64,000 bases of DNA from Rhizobium sp. Leaf453 (GTDB lineage Bacteria > Pseudomonadota > Alphaproteobacteria > Rhizobiales > Rhizobiaceae), in NCBI RefSeq assembly GCF_001425605.1, contig NZ_LMRG01000030.1, positions 62,001 to 126,000 of the forward strand, read 5' to 3'. Position numbers and translations under genes: made by a program. Below the pieces are notes generated by a model. It saw only the letters and a program-made list of their open reading frames with translations. It was not told the origin of the DNA and made no database searches. Positions 8,568 to 17,170 of this stretch are shown here, one piece after another. Numbering within the stretch: the first letter of the stretch is position 1; every line of letters starts with the position of its first letter.

Positions 8568-9704
8568 TCACTGCGCAAGCACATCCCGGTTGATGTCTCT
8601 GATGTCCCGCTTGCCGCAGAGTGCCATGGTGATGTCAAGCTCCTTGCGGATGATCTCAAGCGCGGTCGTCACGCCGGCCTGGCCGCCGGCGCTGAGGCCG
8701 TAGAGGAAGGGGCGGCCGATATAGGTGCCCTTGGCGCCGAGCGCGATGGCCTTCAACACATCCTGGCCCGAGCGGATGCCGCCATCGACATGAACCTCGA
8801 TCATGTCGCCGACGGCATCGACGATCTTCGGCAGCATGCTGATGGAGGAGGGGGCGCCGTCGAGCTGTCGGCCGCCATGGTTGGAAACGATGATGGCGTC
8901 GGCGCCGGTGCGCGCGGCCATCTTCGCATCTTCGACATCACAGATGCCCTTCAGGATCAGCTTGCCGCCCCACATCTCCTTGATCTCGGCAACATTTTCC
9001 CAGGACAGTTGCGGATCGAACTGCTCGGCCGTCCAAGAGGACAGCGAGGAGAGGTCGGAGACATTCTTGGCATGGCCGACGATGTTGCCGAAGCTGCGGC
9101 GCTTGGTCTGCAGCATCTGCATGCACCAGAGCGGCCGCGTCGCCATCTGCCAGATGTGCTTGGGCGTGAACTTCGGCGGTGCAGACAGGCCGTTGCGCAG
9201 GTCCTTGTGTCGCTGCCCGAGAATTTGCAGATCGAGCGTCAGCACCAACGCCGAGCACTTGGCCGCCTTGGCGCGGTCGATGAGGTTCTTCACGAATTCC
9301 CGGTCGCGCATGACGTAAAGCTGGAACCAGAAGGGCTTGGTCGTGACTGACGCAACATCCTCGATCGAGCAGATGCTCATGGTCGACAGCGTGAAGGGGA
9401 CGCCGAACGCTTCCGCCGCCTTGGCCGCCAGCATCTCGCCGTCGGCATGTTGCATGCCGGTCAGGCCCGTCGGTGACAGCGCCACCGGCATCGACACTTG
9501 CTGGCCGATCATCTCGCTCGTCAGAGAGCGGTTGGTCATATCGACCAGCACGCGCTGGCGCAGCTTGATCTTGTGGAAATCATCCTCGTTTGCACGGTAG
9601 GTGCCCTCGGTCCAGGCTCCGCTATCGGCATAATCGAAGAACATCTTCGGCACGCGGCGTTTGGCGAGTGCCTTCAGGTCGGCAATTTCGAGCGGTTTGG
9701 ACAT
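8568..9704 (-). CDS. lldD: FMN-dependent L-lactate dehydrogenase / alpha-hydroxy-acid oxidase
   Basis: This 378-residue TIM-barrel flavoenzyme oxidises L-lactate or a similar 2-hydroxy acid. The catalytic signature SNHGGRQLDGAPSS (His, Arg) lies near residue 271, and the phosphate-binding DGGIRSGQDVLKA and GRPFLYG follow. The N-terminal RRVPKMFFDYADSGA is the usual start of the family. It lies downstream of guaD on the same strand but 132 bases away, with a strong inverted repeat between. LldD is the most likely name; glycolate or mandelate oxidase is the alternative. Confidence 0.82.
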   Translation of the reverse strand: MSKPLEIADLKALAKRRVPKMFFDYADSGAWTEGTYRANEDDFHKIKLRQRVLVDMTNRSLTSEMIGQQVSMPVALSPTGLTGMQHADGEMLAAKAAEAFGVPFTLSTMSICSIEDVASVTTKPFWFQLYVMRDREFVKNLIDRAKAAKCSALVLTLDLQILGQRHKDLRNGLSAPPKFTPKHIWQMATRPLWCMQMLQTKRRSFGNIVGHAKNVSDLSSLSSWTAEQFDPQLSWENVAEIKEMWGGKLILKGICDVEDAKMAARTGADAIIVSNHGGRQLDGAPSSISMLPKIVDAVGDMIEVHVDGGIRSGQDVLKAIALGAKGTYIGRPFLYGLSAGGQAGVTTALEIIRKELDITMALCGKRDIRDINRDVLAQ

Positions 9705-9779
9705 TGTACGGACTTCCAGCTGACGGGATGTCCCGGCATTATCATGGTTCCGAAACCGATGTTAAGAGCAAAAATTCGG

Positions 9780-9802
9780 AGAGGTAAAATAAATTTACCT
9801 CT
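9780..9802. terminator. Inverted repeat between guaD and lldD (terminator or operator)
   Basis: AGAGGTAAA-ATAAA-TTTACCTCT has perfect nine-base arms. On the minus strand it follows the guaD stop (9837) and is succeeded after seven bases by a run of five T, which fits a terminator. It also sits 76 bases before lldD and its AT-rich symmetry fits an operator. Sequence alone cannot decide. Confidence 0.5.
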
Positions 9803-9836
9803 TGTGGTTCGCTTACAAGATTTCGTTCGCGAGCTA

Positions 9837-11144
9837 TCAAAGCTCCGCCTTCATCGCAGCACCCGCGACATAGGTCTCCACGATCGCCCGGTCGTCGCCC
9901 ATGGTCTGCAGCAGGAAAAGCTCGTCGGCGAGTGAGTTGACCACTTCGGCCTTGAGCGCCATGGCAGGGGTTGCCGCCATGTTCAGGACAATGAAATCGG
10001 CATCCGTACCGGGCTCCAGCGTGCCGATCCTGTCTTCGAGCGACAAAGCCTGAGCATTGCCTGCTGTCATCAGGTAAAAGCTTTCGAACGGGTTCAGCCG
10101 TTCGGCCAGCAGTTGCTGGATCTTGTAGGCTTCGTCCATCGTCCGCAGCATCGAATAGCTGGAGCCGCCGCCGATATCGGTAGCGACGGAAACCCGGACG
10201 GGCTTTCCGCGCCGCAGCAGCGACTTCAACGGAAACAGGCCGGAGCCGAGGAAGAGGTTGGAGGTCGGGCAATGCACGGCGACGGACCCCGTCTCGCTCA
10301 TCGCATCCATTTCTCGCTCGGACAGATGGATGCAATGGCCGAACAGGGATTTTGGACCGAGCAGGCCGTAGCGCGCATAGACGTCGGTATAGTCGACGGC
10401 TTCGGGATAGAGAGAACAGGTGAAATCGATCTCGTCGCGGTTTTCCGAGAGGTGCGTCTGCACATGCAGGTCGGGGAATTCACGGACCAGCGCCTGCGCC
10501 GCCGACATCTGTTCCGGCGTCGAGGTGATGGCGAAGCGTGGCGTGATGGCGACGTGGTTGCGGCCCTTACCATGCCATTGCTCGATCACGTCGCGGGTCT
10601 CGTCGTATCCCATCTGCGGGGTATCGAGCAGGCCCTGCGGCGCATTTCGGTCCATCATCACCTTGCCGGCGACCATGCGCATGTTGCGGCGCATGGCTTC
10701 CGCGAAAAAGGCATCGGCCGAGGTCTTGTGGACGGAGCAATAGGCGACTGCCGTAGTCGTGCCGTGGCGCACCATTTCGTCGAAGAAATGGCGCGCAATG
10801 CGCTCAGCATGTGCGGTCTCGACAAAGCGGCATTCCTCGGGAAACGTATAGGTGTTCAGCCATTCCAGCAGATTGGCGGCATAGGAGCCGATCACCTGCA
10901 TCTGTGGGAAATGCAGGTGCGTGTCGATGAAGCCGGGCAGGATGAGGTGCGGCCGGTGATCGATCTCTATTGTGTCCTCGAGCGCTTGCACCTTGACCGC
11001 TTCGTAGCTGCCGCTTGCCACGATCAGCCCGTTTTCGATCAGAAGCGCACCGTCCACTTCATAGGTGTAGGCGCCGTCGTCATCCATGCCCATGGGCATG
11101 CGTTTGAAGCTCAACGTACGGCCGCGGATGAGTGTGGCAGTCAT
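9837..11144 (-). CDS. guaD: Guanine deaminase
   Basis: A 435-residue amidohydrolase that deaminates guanine to xanthine. The metal-binding [13 protein letters not shown] motif (HxH) lies near residue 70. Further marks are HLSENRDEI (H), LFGHCIHLSE (H) and VSVATDIGGG (D), the usual metal and catalytic set of GuaD. The start ATG at 11144 overlaps the puuD stop as ATGA, which implies coupled translation. A start 12 codons earlier is open but would overlap puuD more. It feeds xanthine to the XdhABC enzyme encoded nearby. Confidence 0.9.
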   Translation of the reverse strand: MTATLIRGRTLSFKRMPMGMDDDGAYTYEVDGALLIENGLIVASGSYEAVKVQALEDTIEIDHRPHLILPGFIDTHLHFPQMQVIGSYAANLLEWLNTYTFPEECRFVETAHAERIARHFFDEMVRHGTTTAVAYCSVHKTSADAFFAEAMRRNMRMVAGKVMMDRNAPQGLLDTPQMGYDETRDVIEQWHGKGRNHVAITPRFAITSTPEQMSAAQALVREFPDLHVQTHLSENRDEIDFTCSLYPEAVDYTDVYARYGLLGPKSLFGHCIHLSEREMDAMSETGSVAVHCPTSNLFLGSGLFPLKSLLRRGKPVRVSVATDIGGGSSYSMLRTMDEAYKIQQLLAERLNPFESFYLMTAGNAQALSLEDRIGTLEPGTDADFIVLNMAATPAMALKAEVVNSLADELFLLQTMGDDRAIVETYVAGAAMKAEL

Positions 11145-12379
11145 TCCGTCTTGCCTTCCTGTACGGCGCTTTCGAACCATGCGGTCAGCAGCGCACGCTC
11201 GTCCTGGGTCATCTCTGTGATATTGCCGGGCGGCATAGCGTGGCTGCGGCCGGCCTGGAGATAGATTTCGCGGGCATGGGCGGCGATCTCGTCGTCATTT
11301 TCCAGCATCACGCCCTTGGGGGGACGCACGATGCCTTCATAGACAGGCTCGGCCGCATGGCACATCGCACATCGCGTGCCGATGGTATCGCGTGCTGCCG
11401 GGAAATGGCTGTTTTCGGTGAACTGCCGAAGATGCGGGGCAAGTTCGGTTGTCTCCTCGGCGAACGGCAATTTCGGAACGGTCGAGAGCCACATGATCAG
11501 GATGAAGAGGATCAGCGTCACCAGCCATGTCCAGGTCGGCCGTCCCTTGCGGGCATGGGTGGTGTTGAACCAGTGGCGGATGGTGACACCCATCAGGAAG
11601 ACCAACGCCGCGATGATCCAGTTATAGGCCGTCGCGAAGGCCAGTGGATAATGGTTCGACAGCATGAAGAAGATGACGGGCAGCGTCAGGTAGTTGTTGT
11701 GCAGCGAGCGCTGCTTGGCGATGACGCCATATTTCGGGTCCGGCGTGCGGCCGGCGATGAGATCGGCAACCACGACGCGCTGGTTCGGCATGATGATGAA
11801 AAAGACATTGGCCGACATGATTGTGGCGGTGAAGGCGCCGAGATGCAGGAAGGCGGCGCGGCCGGTGAAGACCTGCGTATAGCCCCAGGCCATCGCCACC
11901 AGCGCCACGTAGAGAATGCCCATCAACGTCCAGGTGTTCCTGCCGAGCGGTGATTTGCAAAGCAGGTCGTAGAACAGCCAGCCGATGCCGAGCGATGCCA
12001 ACGAAATCAGGATGGCTGTCGTCGATGAAATATCCAGCACATGACGATCGACCAGAAACAGATCGGCGCCGCCGTAATAGACCAGACACAGCATGGCGAA
12101 ACCCGACAGCCAGGTGGCGTAGCTCTCCCATTTGAACCAGGTAAGATGCTCCGGCATGGCCGCAGGCGCGACCAGGTATTTCTGGATGTGATAGAACCCG
12201 CCACCATGGACCTGCCATTCTTCGCCATAGGCGCCAACGGGCAGATGATCGCGTTTCACCAGTCCGAGGTCGAGGGCGATGAAATAGAAGGACGAGCCGA
12301 TCCAGGCGATGGCGGTGATGACGTGGAGCCAGCGGACGGCGAAGGCGAGCCATTCCCAGGCGATGGCATATTCGTACAT
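11141..12379 (-). CDS. puuD: Membrane-bound urate hydroxylase PuuD with C-terminal cytochrome c
   Basis: A 412-residue inner-membrane protein. About eight hydrophobic helices (residues 10-300) form the urate oxidase domain, and a cytochrome c domain follows with a heme-binding C337-AMCH341 motif. It oxidises urate to 5-hydroxyisourate and passes electrons to the respiratory chain rather than making hydrogen peroxide like soluble uricase. It starts the puuD-guaD operon. No soluble uricase is seen in the window, so this is the only urate oxidation step, upstream of HiuH and UraD. Confidence 0.9.
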   Translation of the reverse strand: MYEYAIAWEWLAFAVRWLHVITAIAWIGSSFYFIALDLGLVKRDHLPVGAYGEEWQVHGGGFYHIQKYLVAPAAMPEHLTWFKWESYATWLSGFAMLCLVYYGGADLFLVDRHVLDISSTTAILISLASLGIGWLFYDLLCKSPLGRNTWTLMGILYVALVAMAWGYTQVFTGRAAFLHLGAFTATIMSANVFFIIMPNQRVVVADLIAGRTPDPKYGVIAKQRSLHNNYLTLPVIFFMLSNHYPLAFATAYNWIIAALVFLMGVTIRHWFNTTHARKGRPTWTWLVTLILFILIMWLSTVPKLPFAEETTELAPHLRQFTENSHFPAARDTIGTRCAMCHAAEPVYEGIVRPPKGVMLENDDEIAAHAREIYLQAGRSHAMPPGNITEMTQDERALLTAWFESAVQEGKTE

Positions 12380-12456
12380 TCAGTTCCCCTTTTTGCCTCC
12401 CGCTTCGGTACTGTGCGAAAAAACGGCGGCATGGGAAAGAGGCAAACGTAATGTCT

Positions 12457-12996
12457 TTACCGACCGGCGAGGATTGCGATCATTTCTTTCGTCTTCACGC
12501 CCTGGCGCCCCTTCTCGAATGTGGCATGGGACAGGCGGCCATTCGCGAGCGCTGCGGTCAGGCGCTTGCAGCCGACTTCGAGTGCCTCGGCGCGCGACGT
12601 CTGCGTATAGGTCGCCAATTCCGCGACATCGGCGGGGTTTCCGAGTTTCTTGCGGCACATCTGCATCACTTTTTCGCGCAGGCCGGCGTCTTTCTTCAAT
12701 TCCTTTTGCATCGCCCGGTACTCTTCGGCGTCTGTCTTCTTGGCGTTCTCACGCGGTGTCACCGTCAAGGTGTAGTCGCGATAGGGCTCTGGGTCGGGAA
12801 CGAGCTTGCTGAACTTGCGGCGTGCCTCATTGGCGATGGCACGATCGCGCTTGAGGTCTCCGGAAGACGTTCCGAGCAGGACGTCGGCAAGCTTCCCGTT
12901 GGGTCCCGTCTGAAGATGGACGACGGTTCTTCCTGATCCCGTGCACGAAGATAGTGCGAGTGTCGTAACAAGGCAGGCGATAAGAATTTTCAGCAT
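12457..12996 (-). CDS. Putative lipoprotein of unknown function
   Basis: A 179-residue protein with a lipoprotein signal: MLKILIACLVTTLALSSC, with Cys18 preceded by L-S-S. The mature part is hydrophilic and rich in charged residues; residues 90-150 are likely helical and contain two further Cys. The ATG at 12996 is preferred over an upstream ATG at 13071 because it starts the signal peptide exactly. It lies between the puuD and LysR genes, same strand, but separated by about 80 bases on both sides. I do not recognise a domain. Confidence 0.65.
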   Translation of the reverse strand: MLKILIACLVTTLALSSCTGSGRTVVHLQTGPNGKLADVLLGTSSGDLKRDRAIANEARRKFSKLVPDPEPYRDYTLTVTPRENAKKTDAEEYRAMQKELKKDAGLREKVMQMCRKKLGNPADVAELATYTQTSRAEALEVGCKRLTAALANGRLSHATFEKGRQGVKTKEMIAILAGR

Positions 12997-13076
12997 GTCT
13001 GATTCCCATGAGGCGGGGCATCTTTGGTCGAAGTGCGGACAAAAGAAAAGTACGCCCTGTGCGTGTTCCACGCCTT

Positions 13077-14036
13077 TTATGTAGCCTCCCTCGGGCGTGA
13101 CAAATGTGTTGCCAGGTGGCCTCTATCGGCATTGATGGTCGTGCCCTCAGAGGGTGAGAATTCGCCAAGAAGCCAGTCGCGGAAGCCCTTGATCTTGGGC
13201 GAGTGCCGCCGCGCCGTCTGATAGACGACCCAATATTGATGGCCATCGTTGCCGCGCAGGTCGAAGGGTTGATAAAGCCGCCCCAGCGCAATGTCGTCGG
13301 GGTAGAATTCCGGGGTCAGGATAGCGACGCCCTGACCGGCGATTGCCGCCCGCGCCTCGAAGGACTGCGCGCCGAGGCGGCTTGCCGGGCGGCTGGCAAG
13401 ATCGGCGTCGTGGACGCCGGCGGCTGCGAACCAGTGCGCCCACCAAGGATCGCCGGGATCGATGATCCGCAGTTTGAGGAGATCGCGTGGTGTGTGGATG
13501 CCACCGATGCTTTCGGCCAGTTGCGGGCTGAGCATCGGAGTGAAATCGACACTCATCAGGGGATGGCTGGTCAGGCCCGGCCACTCTCCGGTGCCGGAGC
13601 GAATGGCGAGATCGACGGCTTCGCGATTGAAATCGATAATGGTCTCGCTGGTTGTCATGCGCACCGCGACGCTCGGATGCTTGAGCTGGAACGACCCCAG
13701 GTGGCGGGCGAGCCACTGTGAGGCGAAGGTGGGGGTCGAGTGGATGAGCAGGGTGGCTTCCGCATCGTTGCGAACGCTTGCCATGGCATCCCGCAGCAGG
13801 TCGAAGGCCTCTCCGACCTTCGGCTCCAGCATTTCACCCGTCCTGGTCAACTGTATCTGCCGCGGCCGGCGCAGGAACAGCGGCTCGCCGACATTATCCT
13901 CCAGGAGCTTGATCTGATAGCTGACCGCCGTCTGGGTCATGCCAAGCTCGTCGCCCGCCTTGGTGAAGCTGCCGAGCCGGGCCGCGGCTTCGAAGACCCG
14001 GAGCGCGTTCAGCGGAAACTGTTTCGACATCTTCAT
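13077..14036 (-). CDS. LysR-family transcriptional regulator (GcvA-like)
   Basis: A 319-residue regulator with an N-terminal winged helix-turn-helix (FPLNALRVFEAAARLGSFTK to LEDNVGEPLFLRR, residues about 6-65) and a periplasmic-binding-like effector domain. The wording PLNALRVFEAAAR is typical of the GcvA/AmpR subgroup. The ATG at 14036 follows an AGAGAG ribosome site; two earlier ATGs are open but lie in a poorly conserved stretch. It is divergent from the DUF1127 gene at 14138. Its targets are unknown. Confidence 0.82.
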   Translation of the reverse strand: MKMSKQFPLNALRVFEAAARLGSFTKAGDELGMTQTAVSYQIKLLEDNVGEPLFLRRPRQIQLTRTGEMLEPKVGEAFDLLRDAMASVRNDAEATLLIHSTPTFASQWLARHLGSFQLKHPSVAVRMTTSETIIDFNREAVDLAIRSGTGEWPGLTSHPLMSVDFTPMLSPQLAESIGGIHTPRDLLKLRIIDPGDPWWAHWFAAAGVHDADLASRPASRLGAQSFEARAAIAGQGVAILTPEFYPDDIALGRLYQPFDLRGNDGHQYWVVYQTARRHSPKIKGFRDWLLGEFSPSEGTTINADRGHLATHLSRPREAT

Positions 14037-14137
14037 GGATAAGCTCTCTTCATGCATGCAGACGGATGTTCGATTGGAATTCGACCATGTTTCGCCGCAT
14101 CCTGCAATCACATTCATCAAAGAGAGCAGGTGTCGTC

Positions 14138-14392
14138 ATGGACTGCCAAGCCATTGAGAAATATGAAGTCCGTTCGCCGAGCGTCATTGAGCGTGTCTGG
14201 CATGCAGTCTCCGCAGGCCTTGCGCGGATGCGTCCCGGTTACCCTCGGCTCGATCTCGAAGTCATGTCCGATTACATGAAGCGGGACATGGGTTTTCTCG
14301 ACGGACGCGACCCGCATCGCGATAGCGATCTGCCGGGACAGCGCATTGCCGATGATCAGGCGTCGGTATTCAGAATGCCGCTTTCCAAGTGA
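14138..14392 (+). CDS. DUF1127 small protein
   Basis: An 84-residue protein with a C-terminal segment, YPRLDLEVMSDYMKRDMGFL (residues about 40-62), close to the DUF1127/YjiS pattern of an arginine-rich short helix ending in D-x-G-hydrophobic. Small DUF1127 proteins in Agrobacterium and relatives act in RNA turnover and phosphate and carbon balance. The ATG at 14138 has AGCAGG upstream. Its 3' end overlaps the convergent monooxygenase gene by 37 bases. It is divergent from the LysR gene, which may control it. Confidence 0.65.
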   Translation: MDCQAIEKYEVRSPSVIERVWHAVSAGLARMRPGYPRLDLEVMSDYMKRDMGFLDGRDPHRDSDLPGQRIADDQASVFRMPLSK

Positions 14393-14649
14393 TCGAGATA
14401 GATGAAATCCGGCGCTTTGACGCCAGCCTGCGCTCGGATTTCAACCAGCCGGTCCGACTCGAAAAAGGCCCGTGCCGCGTCCAGTGAGCGCCAGCGCGAG
14501 AAGTGGACGATCCGGTTCGGATCGGAGTCGTATTTCAGGACCTGATAAGAGATTTCACCGGCATCGCGGCGGATCGTGGCGGCGTCGTCGAAGACGGTTT
14601 TCCAGGCGTTGTAGTCGGCGACGTCGTGGATGATGAGGACGAATTGCAT
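14356..14649 (-). CDS. Antibiotic-biosynthesis-monooxygenase (ABM) domain protein
   Basis: A 97-residue dimeric ferredoxin-like-fold protein. The first strand is MQFVLIIHDVADYNAWKTVF, followed by ISYQVLKYDSDPNRIVHFSR and WRSLDAARAFFESDRL, the usual ABM layout. Such proteins range from heme-degrading and quinol monooxygenases to pure stress-response proteins. It lies 42 bases after the alpha/beta hydrolase gene on the same strand, so the two are probably co-transcribed under the TetR regulator. Confidence 0.7.
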   Translation of the reverse strand: MQFVLIIHDVADYNAWKTVFDDAATIRRDAGEISYQVLKYDSDPNRIVHFSRWRSLDAARAFFESDRLVEIRAQAGVKAPDFIYLDHLESGILNTDA

Positions 14650-14691
14650 GAGTATTTCCTTGTTCTGTCGAGGCGCTGTGGCGAAGTTGGT

Positions 14692-15660
14692 TTACATCAG
14701 GCCTTTGGCGCGGATGTAGGGGCTGTTTTCCCATGGCACGGCGGGCATGACATCCGTTTCCGGCTTGAATGGCTTGTCCGGCCAGGGATTGATGCCGTCG
14801 CGAAGCCAGAGAAGGCTGTCCAGCCAGAACCCGGATTCGTGGCGCCGGTGGAACAGATCAAAATGCCCGATCCGCTCCATTGAAAAGTCCTCGGGTGAGA
14901 GGGCAACCTCAAACGCCGTTGCATTCGGATAGTAATCGAGCGCGCGGCGAATGGCGGCCGGCGTCCCGAATTCATCGTCGGTGACGGCGATGGCCAGAAT
15001 ATCGGCGGTGACGGCGGAAAAGCGTTCGAGCAATGTCTCGCGGGCCTGACGCGGATGGGTGCGTTCCATCCGGGCGCGCCGAAAGCTCCAGTCCAGCGCC
15101 ACGCCCGCCGGCAGATCCTCCAGCCAGCCCAGCCTTTCGCCGGGAAAAAAGCCGTAGAGCATCGTGATCAATGGCATGGCGACATGCCATTTCAGCAATA
15201 GGCGAAGGCGCTGGGTGGCGGCATAATCGCGCCAATAGGCATATTGCGCGCCGATGGTCAGCATCCGGTCAATCCGCGCGGCATTGTGCGCGAAGCCGGG
15301 CAGGAAACCGCCGATGCTGTGGCCGACGACGATCAACGGTCCTTGCGTTCTCTGCTCTTGAAGATGATTGAGCACGGCAGCGAAATCGCGCTCGCCCCAA
15401 TCCGCCCAGCGATAGCCGCAGCCTCGCAATTCTAGCGGACGTGACTGTCCGATGCCTCGGTAATCATAGGTCACTACGGTGAAGCCGTGATCGGCGAGAA
15501 ATTGTGCGTAAGAGTGGTAGTAGCGGGCTTTGACGCCGGTTGCGGGATTGATGACCACGGTGCCGCAATCTCCGCATCCATGCGACCACAGGTGTCCGCC
15601 GAGCCGCACGCCGTCCTCGCAGATAATGTCGAGCGCCTCTTTCGTCTCAAACGCTTCCAT
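14692..15660 (-). CDS. Alpha/beta hydrolase
   Basis: A 322-residue serine hydrolase-like protein. The nucleophile elbow GHSIGG lies near residue 112 (VVGHSIGGFLPG), the oxyanion region is in NPATGVKARYY, and the candidate catalytic histidine is in RIGHFDLFHRRHE. The family resembles the 'serine aminopeptidase S33'-type predicted hydrolases. The ATG at 15660 is preferred because the upstream extension lacks domain-like sequence and runs through the regulatory palindrome. It is divergent from the TetR gene. Confidence 0.78.
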   Translation of the reverse strand: MEAFETKEALDIICEDGVRLGGHLWSHGCGDCGTVVINPATGVKARYYHSYAQFLADHGFTVVTYDYRGIGQSRPLELRGCGYRWADWGERDFAAVLNHLQEQRTQGPLIVVGHSIGGFLPGFAHNAARIDRMLTIGAQYAYWRDYAATQRLRLLLKWHVAMPLITMLYGFFPGERLGWLEDLPAGVALDWSFRRARMERTHPRQARETLLERFSAVTADILAIAVTDDEFGTPAAIRRALDYYPNATAFEVALSPEDFSMERIGHFDLFHRRHESGFWLDSLLWLRDGINPWPDKPFKPETDVMPAVPWENSPYIRAKGLM

Positions 15661-15713
15661 GTGTGCTCTCCACTCCTTCGGTCGAGAGGACGCTATGCAA
15701 GGCGATGACTTGT

Positions 15714-15735
15714 GTATACTCACTGGGCGGTATAC
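15714..15735. promoter_or_regulatory. Candidate TetR operator
   Basis: GTATAC-N10-GTATAC lies between the divergent hydrolase (start 15660) and TetR (start 15744) genes. Each half is itself a perfect six-base palindrome, so the site is symmetric overall with centres 16 bases apart. The site ends eight bases before the tetR ATG, and no ribosome site is visible there, so the tetR message may be nearly leaderless. Binding by the adjacent regulator is inferred. Confidence 0.55.
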
Positions 15736-15743
15736 TTTGACGC

Positions 15744-16325
15744 ATGGCACCGTCTCCGCTCCCGACCCGCGACCGTATCGTTTCCGCTGCTGCCAAGCTG
15801 TTTTACAGCGAGGGCATTCGCGCTGTCAGCGTCGATGCCGTGGCGGAAAAGGCGGGCGTGACCAAGCGCACGCTCTACTATCATTTCACCAGCAAGGATG
15901 ACCTGATCGCCGCCTATTTGGAGATGCGCGACAATCCCAATCTGGCGCTGTTCCAACGCTGGTTTGCCGAAACCGAGGGCGATGTGGCGGACAAGGTGCG
16001 CGGTGTTTTTACCAATCTGGCTGTATCCGCGCGCCATCCGCGCTGGAAGGGCTGTGGTTTTCTTCGCACCTCGGCCGAGCTTGCCAACATGCCCGGTCAT
16101 CCCGCTATTAAGATCGGCGCGGCGCACAAGCGGAAGGTCGAGGACTGGCTCTGTGGTGTTTTCGAGGGGGCCGGATTGACCGCGCAGGCGAGGCAACTTG
16201 CACGGGAGGTGCTCCTGCTTCTCGACGGCGCTTTTTCAGTCGTCCAACTGCACCGCGATCCGTCCTATCTGGAGACGGCCGGAGATGCCGCGCATGCGCT
16301 GATCAGCAACACGATCCGGCGATAA
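15744..16325 (+). CDS. TetR/AcrR-family repressor
   Basis: A 193-residue regulator with the N-terminal TetR helix-turn-helix (TRDRIVSAAAKLFYSEGIRA to VTKRTLYYHFTSKDDLIAAY, residues 8-57). The C-terminal part is a helical ligand domain. It is divergent from an alpha/beta hydrolase-ABM operon with a symmetric site between them, so local repression relieved by a small molecule is likely. The inducer is unknown. Confidence 0.88.
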   Translation: MAPSPLPTRDRIVSAAAKLFYSEGIRAVSVDAVAEKAGVTKRTLYYHFTSKDDLIAAYLEMRDNPNLALFQRWFAETEGDVADKVRGVFTNLAVSARHPRWKGCGFLRTSAELANMPGHPAIKIGAAHKRKVEDWLCGVFEGAGLTAQARQLAREVLLLLDGAFSVVQLHRDPSYLETAGDAAHALISNTIRR

Positions 16326-16328
16326 CGT

Positions 16329-17156
16329 CTAGGCTGATTGCTTGCGTGTCCGATCATGGCTCAGCGCCATCAGAATTTCGGCTGATGTCATGGCGGCGAT
16401 GACTGCCGGGCGTTTGTCATCGACGTTCTTGCCGCCAATGGGCAGCACCAGCCGTTTGATCGCATCGTCGTCGAGGCCTTCCTTCCGCGCCCAGCTTGCA
16501 AAGGTGGCGCGCTTGGTTTTCGAGCCGATCATGCCGATATAGGCGAGATCGTCGCGGGCAAGGGCTTCCTTGGCGATCAGGAAGTCCAGCGCATGGTCGT
16601 GCGTCAGGATGACGATGGCCGATCCGGGCGCGATGTCCTTGACGATCACTTCTGGCATAGCGACCAGTCGATGCCGGGCGCCGGCCGACATCTGGTCAAG
16701 CTCGGTCTTGCGCGTTTCCACCGCATAGGTCTTCAGTGGCAGCAGGAGCAGCGCGTCGGCAAGGGCGCGCCCGACATGGCCGGCGCCGAACAGCCAGACC
16801 TCCGGCTGTGCATCGAGGCGCGCCTCCAGCTTGGCGTTCAAGGCTGCACGCGCCTCGTCATCGCCGATCCGGAACGTCAGAATCACCCGGCCGCCGCAGC
16901 ACTGGCCGATGTCGGGGCCGAGCGGGATATCCATTTCGAAGATGTCGCTGACCCCGGCCAGCAGCGCGCGGGCATTGTCGATCGCGACATGCTCCATCTG
17001 CCCGCCACCGATCGTCCCGTGCGCGTCCGTCGGTGAGACCAGCATTAAAGCCCCGGTTTCGCGTGGCGTCGAGCCGATGGCCTCCCTGATCTCGACGATG
17101 ACGATCCTGTATTCGCGCTCCAGAAACGCTTCGATTCTGTCGATTGCAAAGTTCAT
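16329..17156 (-). CDS. xdhC: Xanthine dehydrogenase accessory protein XdhC
   Basis: A 275-residue XdhC/CoxI-family chaperone that binds molybdenum cofactor, promotes its sulfuration and inserts it into XdhB. The N-terminal CoxI part has GSTPRETGALMLV and GTIGGGQMEH, and the C-terminal Rossmann-like part has VWLFGAGHVGRAL and YIGMIGSKTKRATF. The ATG at 17156 is 14 bases after the xdhB stop and starts MNFAIDRIEAFL. It ends the xdhA-xdhB-xdhC operon. Confidence 0.92.
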   Translation of the reverse strand: MNFAIDRIEAFLEREYRIVIVEIREAIGSTPRETGALMLVSPTDAHGTIGGGQMEHVAIDNARALLAGVSDIFEMDIPLGPDIGQCCGGRVILTFRIGDDEARAALNAKLEARLDAQPEVWLFGAGHVGRALADALLLLPLKTYAVETRKTELDQMSAGARHRLVAMPEVIVKDIAPGSAIVILTHDHALDFLIAKEALARDDLAYIGMIGSKTKRATFASWARKEGLDDDAIKRLVLPIGGKNVDDKRPAVIAAMTSAEILMALSHDRTRKQSA

Positions 17157-17170
17157 TTCAATTTTGCTCT

